A program made the translations under genes and the position numbers. This document shows positions 38,001-53,000 of a DNA stretch of 64,000 bases, piece by piece. Below the pieces are notes generated by a model. That model made no database searches and was not told where the DNA came from. It saw nothing but the letters and a program-made list of their open reading frames with translations. Origin of the DNA: Lepeophtheirus salmonis (Eukaryota > Arthropoda > Copepoda > Siphonostomatoida > Caligidae); the NCBI RefSeq assembly GCF_016086655.4, contig NC_052139.2:558001-622000 (forward strand), read 5' to 3'. Position 1 is the stretch's first letter, and each line of letters opens with the position of its first letter.

Positions 38001-41000
38001 CTTATTTCTCCCATAACTGTTGTTATTTCCCTCAATCCTTCACAAATAGAGTAGACATTATTATCTTTTTATATATATATTTTTTATATTATAATTTGAA
38101 GTATTTTCATGACCCTCTACTTTTTCCTGTTGAGGAGCATGCCTTCAAATCTGAATACAAAATTGACCAACTATTGGTTTGTTAGTACTTCCTGCCAAAT
38201 GGACTCGTTTATTGTTGCCTACCCATCACGGTTGAATAATTCCGATAGGTGAGTTCTATCAGAATTTGTGATAGCCCTCGTACTCTAAAATAAAAATACA
38301 TATTGAGAGATTTATTTAAAATGAATAAATATACTAACCACTTTTGTGGGGACAAAATTCCTGCTATCACCACCATCACCCATAGGAAGAGAGGGAAGGC
38401 TGCGTGCAGATGTCCTACACAAAATTATAAAAAAAGGGAAATTAAATTCAAATATTATATGCTTATTGCACACTTGAGAGTGAGGGGCAGGAGCTTGAAT
38501 ATTTTCCTCATCTTCTTCAATACCCTATCTAAATAAAAGTGTGAATTATTGAAATAAATCAAAATTATTTAAATTTCTATACACGTAGATGAGCTCCATG
38601 AGACTTTCGGTATTGGTCTTGAGCGACTCGAGATAATTATTATTGTCGAAGTGCAAAATTTAAAAAAAGACAACTAATAATACTTACAATCTTGCTCAAG
38701 ACCTCATTTACCATATGTTTGGTCTTGATTGAAACTCGATGATCTTTTTCCTCAGTATAATTACCCCTGGCCGTCTTGTTGGAATTAGACATGGCCCAGG
38801 CGACCCTATCCTTGAGCCCAGGTGCACGCTGACCAAGAGTAACGAAGGATTTTCTTAAAGCACATGTTGTAAGTGTACCAAGCCCTTTTTCATAGGGATC
38901 AATGATGCCCACAAGGAGCATGGGTTCCCTGAGGATCTCCATCGGGTTCATCATGACTTGCAATTCCACTTCACCCCAAGTATAAAAGAGGAAATCAGAC
39001 TTCCGAGGAGTTCTGATTCCCTCAATGCATAAAGGTTTAGGAGCTTCTTGCCTTAGCTATCATTTACAATGATTTTCGCAGGACCCATAGACTCCTTGGT
39101 CTTGTCTGACTTTTGTGAAAGAAAAATTAAAATAATTATTCAAACTATACTTTATTAGCTTTATTAATTAATATTTTATTTACTAATTTATTCTTGCAAA
39201 AGTTAATTATATTTTATGTACTTAGATGAGTAATTTATTGCGTACTAGTATATTATCAAATCATTAGACATTTAGATGTATAATAAGCATGGAGTTAACA
39301 AAAAGTAAATAGCATCGTTTAAAAATAGTTAATAATTACCTTCATTTAATGTGCACATCAGTATTATTATATAGACAACATAGCTACATACTTTCTATCA
39401 TAAATTTAATAATATTGACATTCAAGCGTTTAATTATACTTTTTGGTTATAATTTATTGTGTATTAATTATATCATAAATTCAGTAATTTATTAAATGTG
39501 TTGTTGTCTGTTGAAATTAATATGATAATAACAAAATGTAATTTGTTTATAAAATTTATATTTATTCAAATATAAATTTATAAATTGTAATTAATGTTAA
39601 AAACGGGGGTCTTTAAACTTTGATAATTTTTTCTCATACAATTGATTTTATAATTTAAAAACTCGAGCAAAGAATGCCTTTTTAATCTAAGTGTTTGAGC
39701 AGTCTAGTATAGTCAAAGTAGAAAACATTTTCTCTCTAGGTGGAGCCAAGGATTACTTTTTCATCAAGCTCTCGTGGACTGTGCAAGAGCTGCAATTCTA
39801 GTACCTCTTGGGATTTCCATTCTCAAGTGTCAGCCCGTCAATAAGTGTTCCCTTGTTGAAACAGCGTTTCTGTTACTTGTGACGGTATCTAGCGTGAATT
39901 TACTGACAACGGTGCTCAATGACGCTCCAGTACTACCGGACGATGACGACGACGATGCTTTACCTATGTTGATGGATAGTCCTCAATGTGTCATATTTGG
40001 AATGTTCATGATATGGTAAGAATCACTTTTTTTTATAGCTCAAATGTACATAAAACTTTGGATTTCTAGACGCGTGGAATAATCACACATGCAGCTTTAC
40101 TACTTGTTGTTCTTTTAAATTCCCCTCTTGAAGTAATTTATTAAAAAACTACGTTGAGTCTATTTTTAACCAATGACTTCTTTTATATTCCCCTGATTTG
40201 AAAATAAAATTTAAGCATTATTTTTCCCATATATCTGGAATTCCAGGTTTGAAAATAAAACTAAAAACTTTGTCTTTTAAAACAATAATATACAATTTAT
40301 TTGAAAGAATATTTTTAACCAACTCTAAATCATAAAGAATGATATTTTAAAAAATCTCTGCTAGTGAACTGGTATACTATGAACCCAAAAATTATAAAAA
40401 ATCATTTATTTTCAACAAATACTCTTGTATACTCCTGACACATTAAAACAGTTATCTGCACTTCTTTAGTTACCTTGATTATGTATTTGTTAGAAATTAT
40501 TTGTATATTTTAACTTTTTTCTTAAAAAAAACATTCATTTGTTATTTTCTTGATTTTTTCAAGGATATGACTGAGACAAAAACTAAAATATTGAATTTGT
40601 TATTGCATAAATTAAACGTAACCTCATCAAAAACTGATGTGTAATTATATAATTCCCAAAATTTACATAAAGTAATGAAAAATTAATTATTATAATAAAT
40701 TCATTATTTTTTATGTTAAAAAATATACTTTTTACTGCTAAAATAACGAACTGTATAGTGTTAAACACCATCTCATGTTGTACGTATAATTTTCGAATAA
40801 ATATTTTCATTTTTTAAGGTCTTTAAAGATACAAGAGTTTTTATTGATCTTTAGAAATGTAAAATGAATAGAATATTTTAAAAAATGATAGAAAATTTAA
40901 GTGATATAATTTTTATAATCATTCAACGGTTTATCATGAAATTATTATTATCTTTTCATAATATGGTTTTTGTTTAAAATATTATATAACTATGCGCTAT

Positions 41001-44000
41001 CAAAAAGAGGTTCACTATCAGTGGGTTAAAATATAGAGCAATAAGAATTAAAAAGAAAAGGTAAGATAAAATGTAATTGGGTATTTTTGCTTTATTTTAA
41101 TGCTTTATAAGAAGTATTACGATAATTTGATATAAATCAAGTATGCCATGTTCGATAACTTGTTCCCAACAAGAATCCTACTTCTTAATGCACTTTCGTG
41201 GAAGCCCTTGCTATATTGGTATAAAACTTGGACCACCAATTTGCACAGGCCTTTATCGAGACCAAATATGTAGCCTCCAAGTGAAGTGGTCAGGAACAGG
41301 TGGTAGTCACTTGGTGCCAAGTCCAAACAGTAGAGTGGATGCATAAAAACTTCCCATCTGAGCTCTTGGAGGTTCTGAAGCGTCATAAAAAATGTGTGCG
41401 GCCTGGAGTTATCTTGATGATATCTTGTTGTCTCCTTTTACATATGCTGGCCGCCTCTGTTCGATCACAAGCTTAAAACTGTCGAGTTCTTTACAGTAAT
41501 GGGGATTATTTACCGGAAAAAAATTACTGGAACCGCTGTTGTGCAAAACCGCTTTTGACGCGGTCTTCCCATTCAGCTAGAACAAAAAGAAATTATTAAA
41601 TTTTTCTTAGTTTGATACTTCCATACTCGACGCTCGGTAATTCACAACTGAACTGTACAAACGCAATAATTGCTTGACATACTTGCACATTATTTGGCTT
41701 ATCGCAATTTAAAAACAAGCATGGAGCAGATATCTTAATTTTGCACAAATACTGAATTTTATTATCTTTTCTTTTATATAGTGTAATTTATTGAGCACTA
41801 ATTATAATTCTTATCTCCAATTTATGCATTACATTAAAAGAACGATGTATATTTAGATTTTTTATTTCTAATATATTTCCACAAATAGGTAAAGAAATAT
41901 TTTTAATCAATATTACACTTTCGTTCATTAAATTGGTCCAATATCTGTTTTTGTTTTTAATTTTTTATACCTTTGTCCAAGTTAACTTTTATTTACTTTC
42001 AGTGATTTCTGAATGTATTTTATCGTAACATTAAAATCTATATTTTCTAGTTCATTAGGACATAAAATATTATTATTTTATTTGAAATAATGTTGCATAT
42101 TTTTATTATCTAACATGTATTGTGCAAGTAAAAATTTTGGAGAAACACAAAGAATTTATATTATCACTTTTAAATTACAATACTAGGAAAATTGCTAGAG
42201 GAGAAAAATTATTAATTATATTTTAAATGCTTATTTTTTTCATACGAAATAAAAAAAATAAAAAATTAATGAAAGACTTGAAATTCTGGGAAATCAACAG
42301 TTATGTCTTTAAGACAATTCATTTTTTTGAATATGTACTGGCAATATTTACTTTTATCAGTCAAAGGTTGTATTTACAATATTAAACTTCTAATTACATT
42401 ATTAATTTTTTACCCTTCTGAATAATGGTTTCTATGGAAGAGGATTAAAGTTCATATTAGTTAGTATCCTTTAACAAATACAATCTCTTCTTTATTTTCA
42501 TTCACAAGTTTATGAAGGAGACAATTTTCACCATTTTATTTTGGATTGTCAATGAAATTTTGGAATTAAAAAAAAAAGTTAAATATACCAGTTGATACAG
42601 TTTTGTTTTGTTCCAAAATCTTCCTTGTTGTGTTTCAAAAAATTTGTAAAATTTCATTGTGATTTTTTTCCTCAAATTATATGGATTGTAACGAACGTGA
42701 CTTTAAGGAAATAAAAAGATCATGTGAATTATTTGGAGGGTATGTTAGGAACTTTGAAGTTCCTAACTATGTTTTGGATGCTTTTCGAAACCATCAAAGT
42801 AATACTATGAAAAAAAAAAAAAATTCCAAATAGTACCTATATAGTTTTATTTGAAATAACCTAACATTCCATTTTTAAAGCAATTACTCATTTTATTTGG
42901 AACAATATATAACTTTCTACCTCAAGCAATTTTTCTAGTACCGTAATTTACATGTTTGTCAAGGAAAAATATGTGTAAAGATTGTGCTTAAAAATAACTA
43001 TTTCTATGATTAATAAAATATAATTAAAACTAGTGTTTGCTAACATTAGAAAGAAATTATAAAAAGTCTTATATTTTATAAATATAAGCAAAAGTATATA
43101 TACTTATTAATTATGGTACCATTGGACCATTTATAATGTGATGTTATTTATTTTTCTTGTTGAAAAAAAAATCATATAGAGTTTTTTTTATGACCAAAAT
43201 CAAAATGTATTGTAAGTATGACTTATTTTAACGTAATTTGATATGATATGTAGTGCTTCAACATAACATTAATTTTAAAAAAAAATCAAGAAAAATGTGA
43301 AAATCCATGATTTATTTTTTTACTTCACAAATACTGGGTGCAGCACCATTACATGATTTTTCCAAAGTATAACAATCAAGCTGTATACCTAGAAGTAGAG
43401 TGGGCGGGGTTTCATTCAAAAAAATGAATTGATATATTATTTTATAGATATTAAAAGAGTAGAAAAATTATCTTTCAAGCTTTTTTTGGTGCAATTTATA
43501 AAAATCAGTTCTTTCCTTCAATTTCTTACATATAAAAAACATTTTTTCATCATTTAAAAATTGAAAAATTATTTGAACACAAATTATTTCTTAGATAACA
43601 CTAAAAAAAGCTTAAACTGATGGCATCTAGATTTATTTTCAGAAAGAAAAACATTTTTAAGACTTATGGAGAATATCTTATTACTTAATTGACTAATTAA
43701 CCATAAACATAATATTTATAATTTAAATTTTACATTCTGTTTTATCAAAAAACGATTTCGAATGAAAGCTTATTTCAAGAAAAACAAACAAAATAAAAAA
43801 TCCTTAAATTTGAAACAAAAAATGAATTTTGGTGTATGGACAATTGGGGACATCCCCTATTTGATATGACTTGTTAAACTATGTAAAACAAAAGTTTAAT
43901 TATTTACGAAAATAATGTAACTTGATTTATTAATTATTGAAAAAGGAAGTATTGTTGCGGTAGCCTGTGCAGTATACATTCAGACCCATATTTTGTATTT

Positions 44001-47000
44001 CATATATGTATACATATGTTACATCCCAATGTTGCATAAATATATTTGATACAATTAGAGGTTTTGCATTTTTATTTATGGGATAAGAAGGAAAATTTAT
44101 GAATTTTAGCTATAATAAATAACCTTTATTTTATTAAAGAGACAAATAACGTCACAATTCGGACTTGTAAATAAAATATATACAATTATTTGATTTTGAC
44201 TACCAAACTTGGATTCTATAAGTTCAATTTTCGGGAAATCTAAATGATTAATAACCATATTTAAGCGAATAAATTTGTTGATTTTGTATTTCTACAATGA
44301 TAAGGATATTGTAATTCTTTAAGTTTTTATTTTTTACAAAGTTTTCCTCAAGTTAGCGTTTATTGTTTCATATACAATTTCTTTAAGGTATGAATACGTA
44401 TACAATTGTAAAATCATAATTAAATGAATAATAATAACATAAAAAACAAATCATAATTAGAGATTTTTGTTATGACATATGTATGGATGAGTAATTAATT
44501 TAATTTTGAAGTTTTTTCTTTGATCACATCAAAAGACAAATTGTTTTTCAATATAGCTATAGGCTTTAATAGGATAATTTTGTGAGAGAAAAACTATAGA
44601 TAAGACTGATAATATATTTAATTATCATTTGAATGCGTATGCATACAAGATTATACTTTTTACCAATTTGTATAAAAAAAGTATTTTATTATTTTGAGTG
44701 CTTTACTTATCTAATACTTTTTAATAAGTAGTAAAGCATTAAAATAATGTAAATCTTTTCCTAATTCTTTAAGCATATTTGATGTTTTTTGAAAAAGTAC
44801 TTTAAAAAAATATTTTCATTTATTTTAAACTCAAAATAAATTATTTTTAAGCTTACTTCACTTCAAAAATTATATTATGAAGCAACTTGTTGGTCATGGA
44901 AAATAATATTTAATAAAAGTTTGGAAAAAAGTTTTTTTTTCTCCCCATGTCGAGGTTTTATATTTTGTACATATACGGAAAGTAATACTTTTATATACTA
45001 CTTCCTCTTGGAAATATGTACATACGTACAGAAAGATAACCTCATTTTTGTGTTTTAAAAAATATTTATTTTTAGTTTCGTTAAACTTTCAATCAAATTG
45101 GGTAACAAAGCCCATAATCCTTCTCAGCCCTTCTTATGATCCTAACTACAACGGAGAAGTTGCTGGCGAGGCGATACATCGATTTTGTGGAGTCCTCCTT
45201 GATTTTCTTCTTCAACCTGTACAGAAACTTCTTGCTTTCCTGAAGAGGTCGTCTACATCATTTTTGATCTTGAAAATCAGTTCTTGGAGCACTTCACAAT
45301 GTCAATAATCTTTGCCACCTCAATTTATCATTTAGGAGATCGGAGACCTGATATGTTTTGGCTTTTATTTTGTACCCAGTTTACTAACTGCTTTATAAAA
45401 AGAATGTTGACTAACAGAGTGTCAAAGTATCACAACTCTTCCTTGATTCTATCATAAATCTTCAAAGTATTACTACTTTCAGGAGCACTTATAGCAGAAC
45501 GTGCAAGTCCCTATTCTTCTACTCTTATAATATATAATTTGCGTCGCTTTGCTTAGTGAAGTTATTTATTTATTTTTTAAAAGGTTGCAAATTATCTTTC
45601 CTTTCATTGTCTTTAATTGTGAGATAGACAGATAAAATAAAACACGCAGGCAATATTGTTAACCAAACTTACAAAAAAAAATAATATAGTCTGTACATAA
45701 AAGAATAACTGTAGTATTAATACGATTATATTTTAGAAAAAATAAATTAAATTATAAAAGGAAAATAGTTAGACCATATTCCTTCTCTAATATAATATAT
45801 TATTCTTTTTATTGCAAAGATCAGTTTTGTCAACTTATACTTTACAGCGCGCCTTCAAGAAATACAAATATTTTATATATAAACCGACAATAATTTGTTT
45901 AAAAATGCATGTGAATTCCAGATTCAATTTGAGAAAAATTGTTATAGCTTGCTTTTGTTTAGACATTTATAAAAACTGCATTTTTGATATATTGAAATCA
46001 ATGGAGCATTAATGTATAAATCATTTTAGCTGTGAAAAAAAAATTTTTTTAGAGAAATATAAATGAATAAGTATACCTGTCAAAATGTCGAATAAAAATG
46101 ATAAAAACATTTATCATTTTTTGGAAAAAATACACTTATAATTTTATCAATGGTACTCTATCACTGACTGACGTTCCTGAAATTTTAGTAAATTAATATA
46201 ATTTATTAAATGTACATCATATTGTAATAGTAAAAAAATCACAGTTCATACATCAAATTGTACCACATGTAAATATTATTTATATATTTTGAACTGTTAT
46301 TTATATATAAAGTGTAAAAACGGTTGATATAATAAATGAATTGTAATAAGGCTTTTAGAGATGTAAATATATTTTAAGGGTGGACGAGACAAGAATTGGA
46401 ATATTCCAAATTAAATTGATGACATAAATTAATTTTATTCTTTTTTTTCCAGGTTTGCAAGTATAACAATAAATCTGGGACCTACCTTTCTAAGCGGAGC
46501 CTTGGCAGCAAATTCAGAAAGCTACTTGAATCGTCCTTCGTGTCCTCTTATACAGGGGCCTTTTCGTCATTATGTTCTGAATGTTCTTTGGATCTTTATT
46601 AATGTACTCTGTGTGCTACTTACCATGTATCATTTATACAAATTATATAAGGATTTAACAAAATCAAATTTGGAGGCTGTTCGCGTCACTTCACTAGTAA
46701 CGGCTCTCATCAATGTGAATGCTGGAGTTGATAGTGAGTCATACCGTATCAAATCATATATTCAAAAAATGGAGAAGGAGGGAATAGCACGTGTCAAGAT
46801 GTTCATAATTATAACTGTTGCATATCTCATTTTCTGGGGCCCTCTTTTTCTAGTCACTCTCTTTAGTTATGGAGACTATAAAACGGAAGATCCATCTGCT
46901 TCTCATGAAATTACTCTACATGTTGCCTTTGTCCATGCCTTCGTGAATCCGACGTTGTTCTTAGTTTTACATAAGGGCTTGAGAAAAGCCACTCTCGACT

Positions 47001-50000
47001 TAATATGCTGTAATTTCCATGATTCCGAATCTCCACAAACAGAGGAATATCCTCCCGATCAAATTGCCATAACAAGAGGATCCAATGGAACTGCTCTTAA
47101 TATGGAGTCCACAAAGATACACAATTCACTCAATCATCGTATGCCCTTAAGCACGGATGATATATTAGGAAGTTCTACTTCTACGACCAATTTGGATGGG
47201 CCCATCTCATCCCTTAGTCGAGCATACATGTAAGCTAAATTAAGTTTATTCATTTCATTTTACAAAGTATATTTCATAGTATTATAAGTGTGTATTTTTA
47301 TTTAAAAAACTTTGGTAACGAATTTATTTAAAGTATTTATGTGTCAAAAATGTGTTACATGATAATATAACAATAACGAAAGTAATTTGACTCAGCTTAC
47401 TTGTTGTTCCAAATGTGAAAGAGTTCTTTATGAAATAAATTAGATTTACATATGTTTGTTTATTTCTTTCTACGAATAAGTAATGGAAATATCCATGGGA
47501 AATACTTCTCATCAAGAAAACATTCCTCTAGAGATATAACCAAACAACATGCAATTTATATAAAAATACAAGATAGATAAAACTTATTTTGGAAAGTAGT
47601 GCTACATTCAAGGAATAAAGAATATTCTTGACTAAGATGCTTGCATAGTAAATAATAATTTCATACAGATAGTCACCATAGACCTTATATAATAATTAAT
47701 ATTCAGATCATTCCAGTCGTAAGAGTTTATAATGATGCAAAGTTTTAAATTAGATAAACAGCATAAAGTTTGTAACCTCTGAAAGATTTTTTTTTGTCTA
47801 TTAACAAAATTCATTTGTTTATCTTGTTGAGTATACTAAGTCAACAAAAAAAATGATTTGTTTTTGAAATTGCATATTTACAAAACATTTATTAATTAAA
47901 ATTTAAAAAATATCTCATTTTCCTTGTCAAAATCTAAATTTATTCATGTTAAATACATATTGTATATAAAAAGCAATTCTCAAATTATTCAACAGGAATA
48001 AATTTAGATTATTTGGATGAAATTTAAAAAAAAAGTTCAATACACAAATTTCAAAACTCTACTTTTATAAATATATTTAAACCGTAATCCATTATTATCA
48101 AAACTGTTCATCTTCGATATTGATATATTTACCTTCTTCTACACCCTTTGAAGTATAGTCTATTTATTAGTCGTTGCCATGTGCATGAGTGACTTTATTT
48201 TTGCTATCAAGGCTTCTATTTTGAATATTTCTAGGTAACTTGACACCGTTCACACTAGCCAATCATCTTTCGTGATTCTGTAGATCCATTTTTCCTGTAG
48301 TATCTTCTCCACTCATTTAATTACTTCCCGTACAGATCCATATTGAAAGAAGAGGTGTTCTGAATTGTCACTTGTCAAGGCACATAAAGTGCAGTTTTTA
48401 TTATCCAATGCTGAATTGTTTTGAAACATCTCCAAGTATGGAGTTATGTTATAAATATTAATTATTTTTTTTATTCATTTAATTCATTCAAATGAAGAAA
48501 TTGCATAACTTATTTGTTACATTTTTATTTGTTTGATTAATAAATTTAATGTCTTAGCTGAAACATTGAAGTTGCCTCAGAAATATGCTTTAATATTAAA
48601 TAATATGTTTGAAAAGGTTCAACATTAAAAGATTAATATTAAACATTAGTTGTATCTTTAAAAAATAATTTTTTTATCCAAAATATTAAACAAATTTTTA
48701 TTGTTAACAATATGTTGTTTTTCACAGATAACTGTAATACTTTTGGAAATTTTCAACACCTCAACATAAAATAAAGTCATATACCCATTTTGTAATGGTT
48801 TATTCTATAGACAAAGATACAAAAAAACAATAAATTATTTTGATGGCAGTTTGAAATTGTGGGATAGTTTTCTTTTTGAATATACAGCTCAATTAAAAAA
48901 ATAGAGCTCCTATAAACAGATATAAAGTAGTTGAAAAATCTATTTCTGAATATAAATGCCTGTTAATTTTTCAATTATTATGATTTGCAAATCATAACAT
49001 CATATTAACAATGGCTTTGAATGGAATATTTTCGGTTTTTTTAATGAAATAAATATTTAAACATTATTTAAGCTAAAGTTTTAGCCCTTTATTAAAGAAC
49101 TGAAATTTTCTTTATTTTCAAAATTTATTTAACTGCTCTTAATTATGTTTATACTACTTTTAAAGCCAAATATTTTTAGTGTGGTCCCTAAATGTTTAGT
49201 GCTAATAGATTCATTTTGTTATTTACGTAAAAGTGTATTTTCAAGCATTTAATATTCCTATATTTGGCAATTTATTTTCAAATTTTGGTGAATTTAATTG
49301 AAATGAAAAATAAATTCGTAATTTATAAGTAAAAATTGTGATAATATATCCTTTCTAAAAAAAAAATTCTTTAATTTTTCGTTCATTCTCTGCATTCAGT
49401 TTTATCAATCAAGGTTCATTCTAATATAATACTTAATTTTATAGAAAAACTTCTATTTTGGAAGATATGACTATTTGAATGTGGCTCCATAGAACAATTT
49501 TTAGAAAAATCGCAAGAGTGAGGGATTCATTTTCTCAGGTAGTAATCAATTGATTCTAAAAAATAAGTTCATAGTTGATATAAATATATATCTATGCTAC
49601 TGAAAAACTTCTAATACTAATGCATCCTTGAAGGTAATGACAGTTTATAATTAAAGACTTTTGCGAGACTTTTTGCTTCTGCTTGACTTACCTATGGCTA
49701 TTATGACCCAGCCACACAAAGTTTTTGGACAACTTACCAACATTTTTAACCTATTGGTTGAATCAATTTAGATAATTTTGATTAATTTCCGCAAATGGAA
49801 ATGAATTAAACCTGTCAAATATTGCAATTGTCCCACATACAAGGTCGTTTAAAAAAATAAACAAATTGAAATAAAGTATCAATGAGCTTTTAAAGTTGTA
49901 CATTGAATTATTAACTTCTAATATAGTCTTGTGCAAGTTATTTGAGACAAGAGAGACAATATTTCAATTTTTTAAAATACTAAACCTGAATTACTGTAGC

Positions 50001-53000
50001 AATTGTCACATTGTCTAACAGTCAAATGAGACTATCTTTCGTTATTTTTCTTTTTTGGTTGATTTAAACTAAAATCCTCAAAATTAATATTTCTTTTTAA
50101 GAGAAATTGACAAAAATGATTGATTTTCTTAATTAATTTGCTCTGCAGGGTCGTAGACTATAATTGAAACAAAATACAATGCCATCCCCATACTGAACAT
50201 GACGCTATGTGATGAATTTTTTGATTTATTTAGTAGCATTGAAGGTAACACCATATTCATTTTATATAAATCCTCTCCATTTCCTTCAAACATTGCTTGA
50301 ATTATTTCAATGAGTAAACTTTTCACTTCATAACAGAAAATTTTAGTATTGAATAAGTTGTTTCAGAGTTTTTATTATTGACTTCACTATGAAATTATGA
50401 ATTTAGCCTAATTAGACCTTGTGAAGGAGTATATGTTGGATGGAAATTTATAGAATTTTGAATATTTCAGAATAGTAATAAAGCAAAATGTATATTATTA
50501 GTCCCATAACGTCCCATATGAGTAAACAAAAATTCCGCTGTAATGCAATAGTACGGGATCTCGATGAGGTCAAAGTTTGTTTCAATTGTAGTGTGTGCCC
50601 CTGTATATTATACCACATGATTAATGAACATAAAAAAAAGTCCCATGTTGGATCTGTCCCCGGTGTTCCCTTTAATATTTTTTTTAGTTTTTACACATAT
50701 GTAAATATTTTAAACTGCTTTTGAAATGAAAAGGTGCGCAAATGCACTAATGTTTTGATGCAACAAATTTTCATTAGGGATAATGATATCAAGAATTCTG
50801 GAAGAATTTTATGACTCATAGAGAGTAGTGTTAAGTTTGTGTCGATTTTGTACACAAACTTTGCTGTGGTAGATTTATAAACTTCTTGCTCTGCAACTAC
50901 TATTATAAATATATATTTAGAGGGTGCAGTTTTACAATTAAGAATTTTTGAGCAAAGGACATTTCTTAAATTGTAGAGATATTTACAAATCAATTAGTAT
51001 ACAAACATAGGGATCCCCATTGAGCCTAGTCATTCAATCCAACCACCCTCATCATCAATCACGGCCTCCAACCGGGCGCGGAACCTGCGGCATACCTTGA
51101 TCAAGTGATCAATATTCATATTGTTGACAGCCTCAATAATGGAGTCTCTCAGAGAAGCCGAGTTGTTGTGAGTACGCTTCTTGGACTCCCTGTCCAAGAC
51201 GCCCCACACCAAATAGTACAAAAGATGGTAGTCCCAGGAGCTAAGGGGCATATTTCCTTAGACCAGAACATCTCCAAATTGTCCGAAAACCAATCTTCTA
51301 CATAGCTGTGTTCTCATCCCTCCATACTCCTTGAACACCATTGCGATTTTGTACACAGTGGCAGAGGACAATTTGAGAAAGTCGAGGATCTTTTTGGACG
51401 CTGCACGACCTGCACGGAGGGTGACAATGATTGTTGTACGACGGTCGTACTCGGAGTATATTCTCAACGCTTTTTAAACAGAACTTATACAACATTGTCT
51501 TTTGAATCTGATAAATTGGTTTTTAAATTTGTACGATTGAGGATTCCGAAGAAAAACAGGTTTAAAATTCTTAATTGTAAAACTGCAACTTGTATACATA
51601 TATTGTATGGCTTTTGATATATCGTTTTTGATATTCTGCATTTAAGAGTTCAATTTTTTGTATTCTTTTATTTCTATGGGTCAAATGTAGTTGCATCGAT
51701 TAGAGATAAATATATTTGTTATTACTTCAATTAATCCATCAATAAGCTAAGAAATTGAATTGAATATATATTAAATATATGTACAAAGTGTGACTGATAT
51801 TGAGGCAGATTTTTAACGTTTTACAAAACTCTACATATCTCATGTAAAAGTAATGATTGGCCCTCGAAATTTACGGGGGTATTTTACTATTATATACTTT
51901 TAAGATTTAACGAATATACTTTTCGTGAGAATCCAAGACCTCATGTTTTCTTGACCTGATAAGGGAAGAGGAGTTCAAACATCCACTCACAAGATCCTGG
52001 TGAACACGTCAACTATAGAGGTAATCTCTTCTTTCTACTTTTTTTTTTTTTTTTTTTGGGGGAAATCTTTTAATGTTATATGTACTTAAGTACATATTAG
52101 TATCAAGAGCTGTAATTGTATACAAATGCGCATATCTCTTAGTATTCAAACACATTTAAATGCCGCTTTTAGTGATAAAAAAAATGTTGGGAAGAGTAAA
52201 ATAACTCAATCAGTCCTTGTCAAAAGTGCTATAAGGGGCTATATTTTACTTGTTATTAATATTTGAGTGAAAAAGCTATTATAAAGACGTGTGTAAAATA
52301 AAACAGAACGCAGTTAGTCAAATTAATGAAATACCTCAATGTGGAACAAATACATAGTATATGAGCTGAAAAGTCTAGGGCTTCACAAATATTTGGCGAT
52401 ATTTTTCAAAAGACAGCTGTCAAACGTTCATGATAATATGTTCTTTAGTTTATGAATTATTGTGCTAAGTGTGACGCTACGTTTGTTGTTGCTCAAGTAA
52501 TGGATCAAACATAATTTTATGTTTTTATTTTATATTTCTTTTCCATGGGAAAAATACCGTTTAAGGTAGGCAATGAATGTCAAAGAGTTATGAGGACTTT
52601 CCACAATAAATCAAATAAAAAAATTATAGGTAATAAATAATAGGTAAAAAAATCCAATTTTGAACGATAAATTAGGGTTTTCTTTGTTATGGCTGGGACT
52701 TTTCAGTGCACGAGTTAGAAATGAAAAAGTGATTTCGATTAATATTTTGGCATAGTAAGGCTGCTGTATGTTGAAATTCCCCGTCTGCAGCAGAACAAAT
52801 GTTAAAATGAAAGATACAGTAATACTTAAAAATAAGAGTGGCATAATATAGACAATTTTTACTAAAATACGGGCTGATCGAGAGTCGGAAACGGAACTTG
52901 AGAGGCACTTGAAGCATAATGTCTAGTTTTAATCATATTTTTTTTTTATAAATTCCCTTTATTTATTAATTCTGGCCAAGGAACAAGTTCAACTCGTATT

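Noticed and set aside
34820..40092. 17-bp identical sequence GGAATAATCACACATGC at 34820 and 40076
   Set aside because: Only one short shared word with unrelated flanks; it may be part of a common repeat but is too short to annotate.
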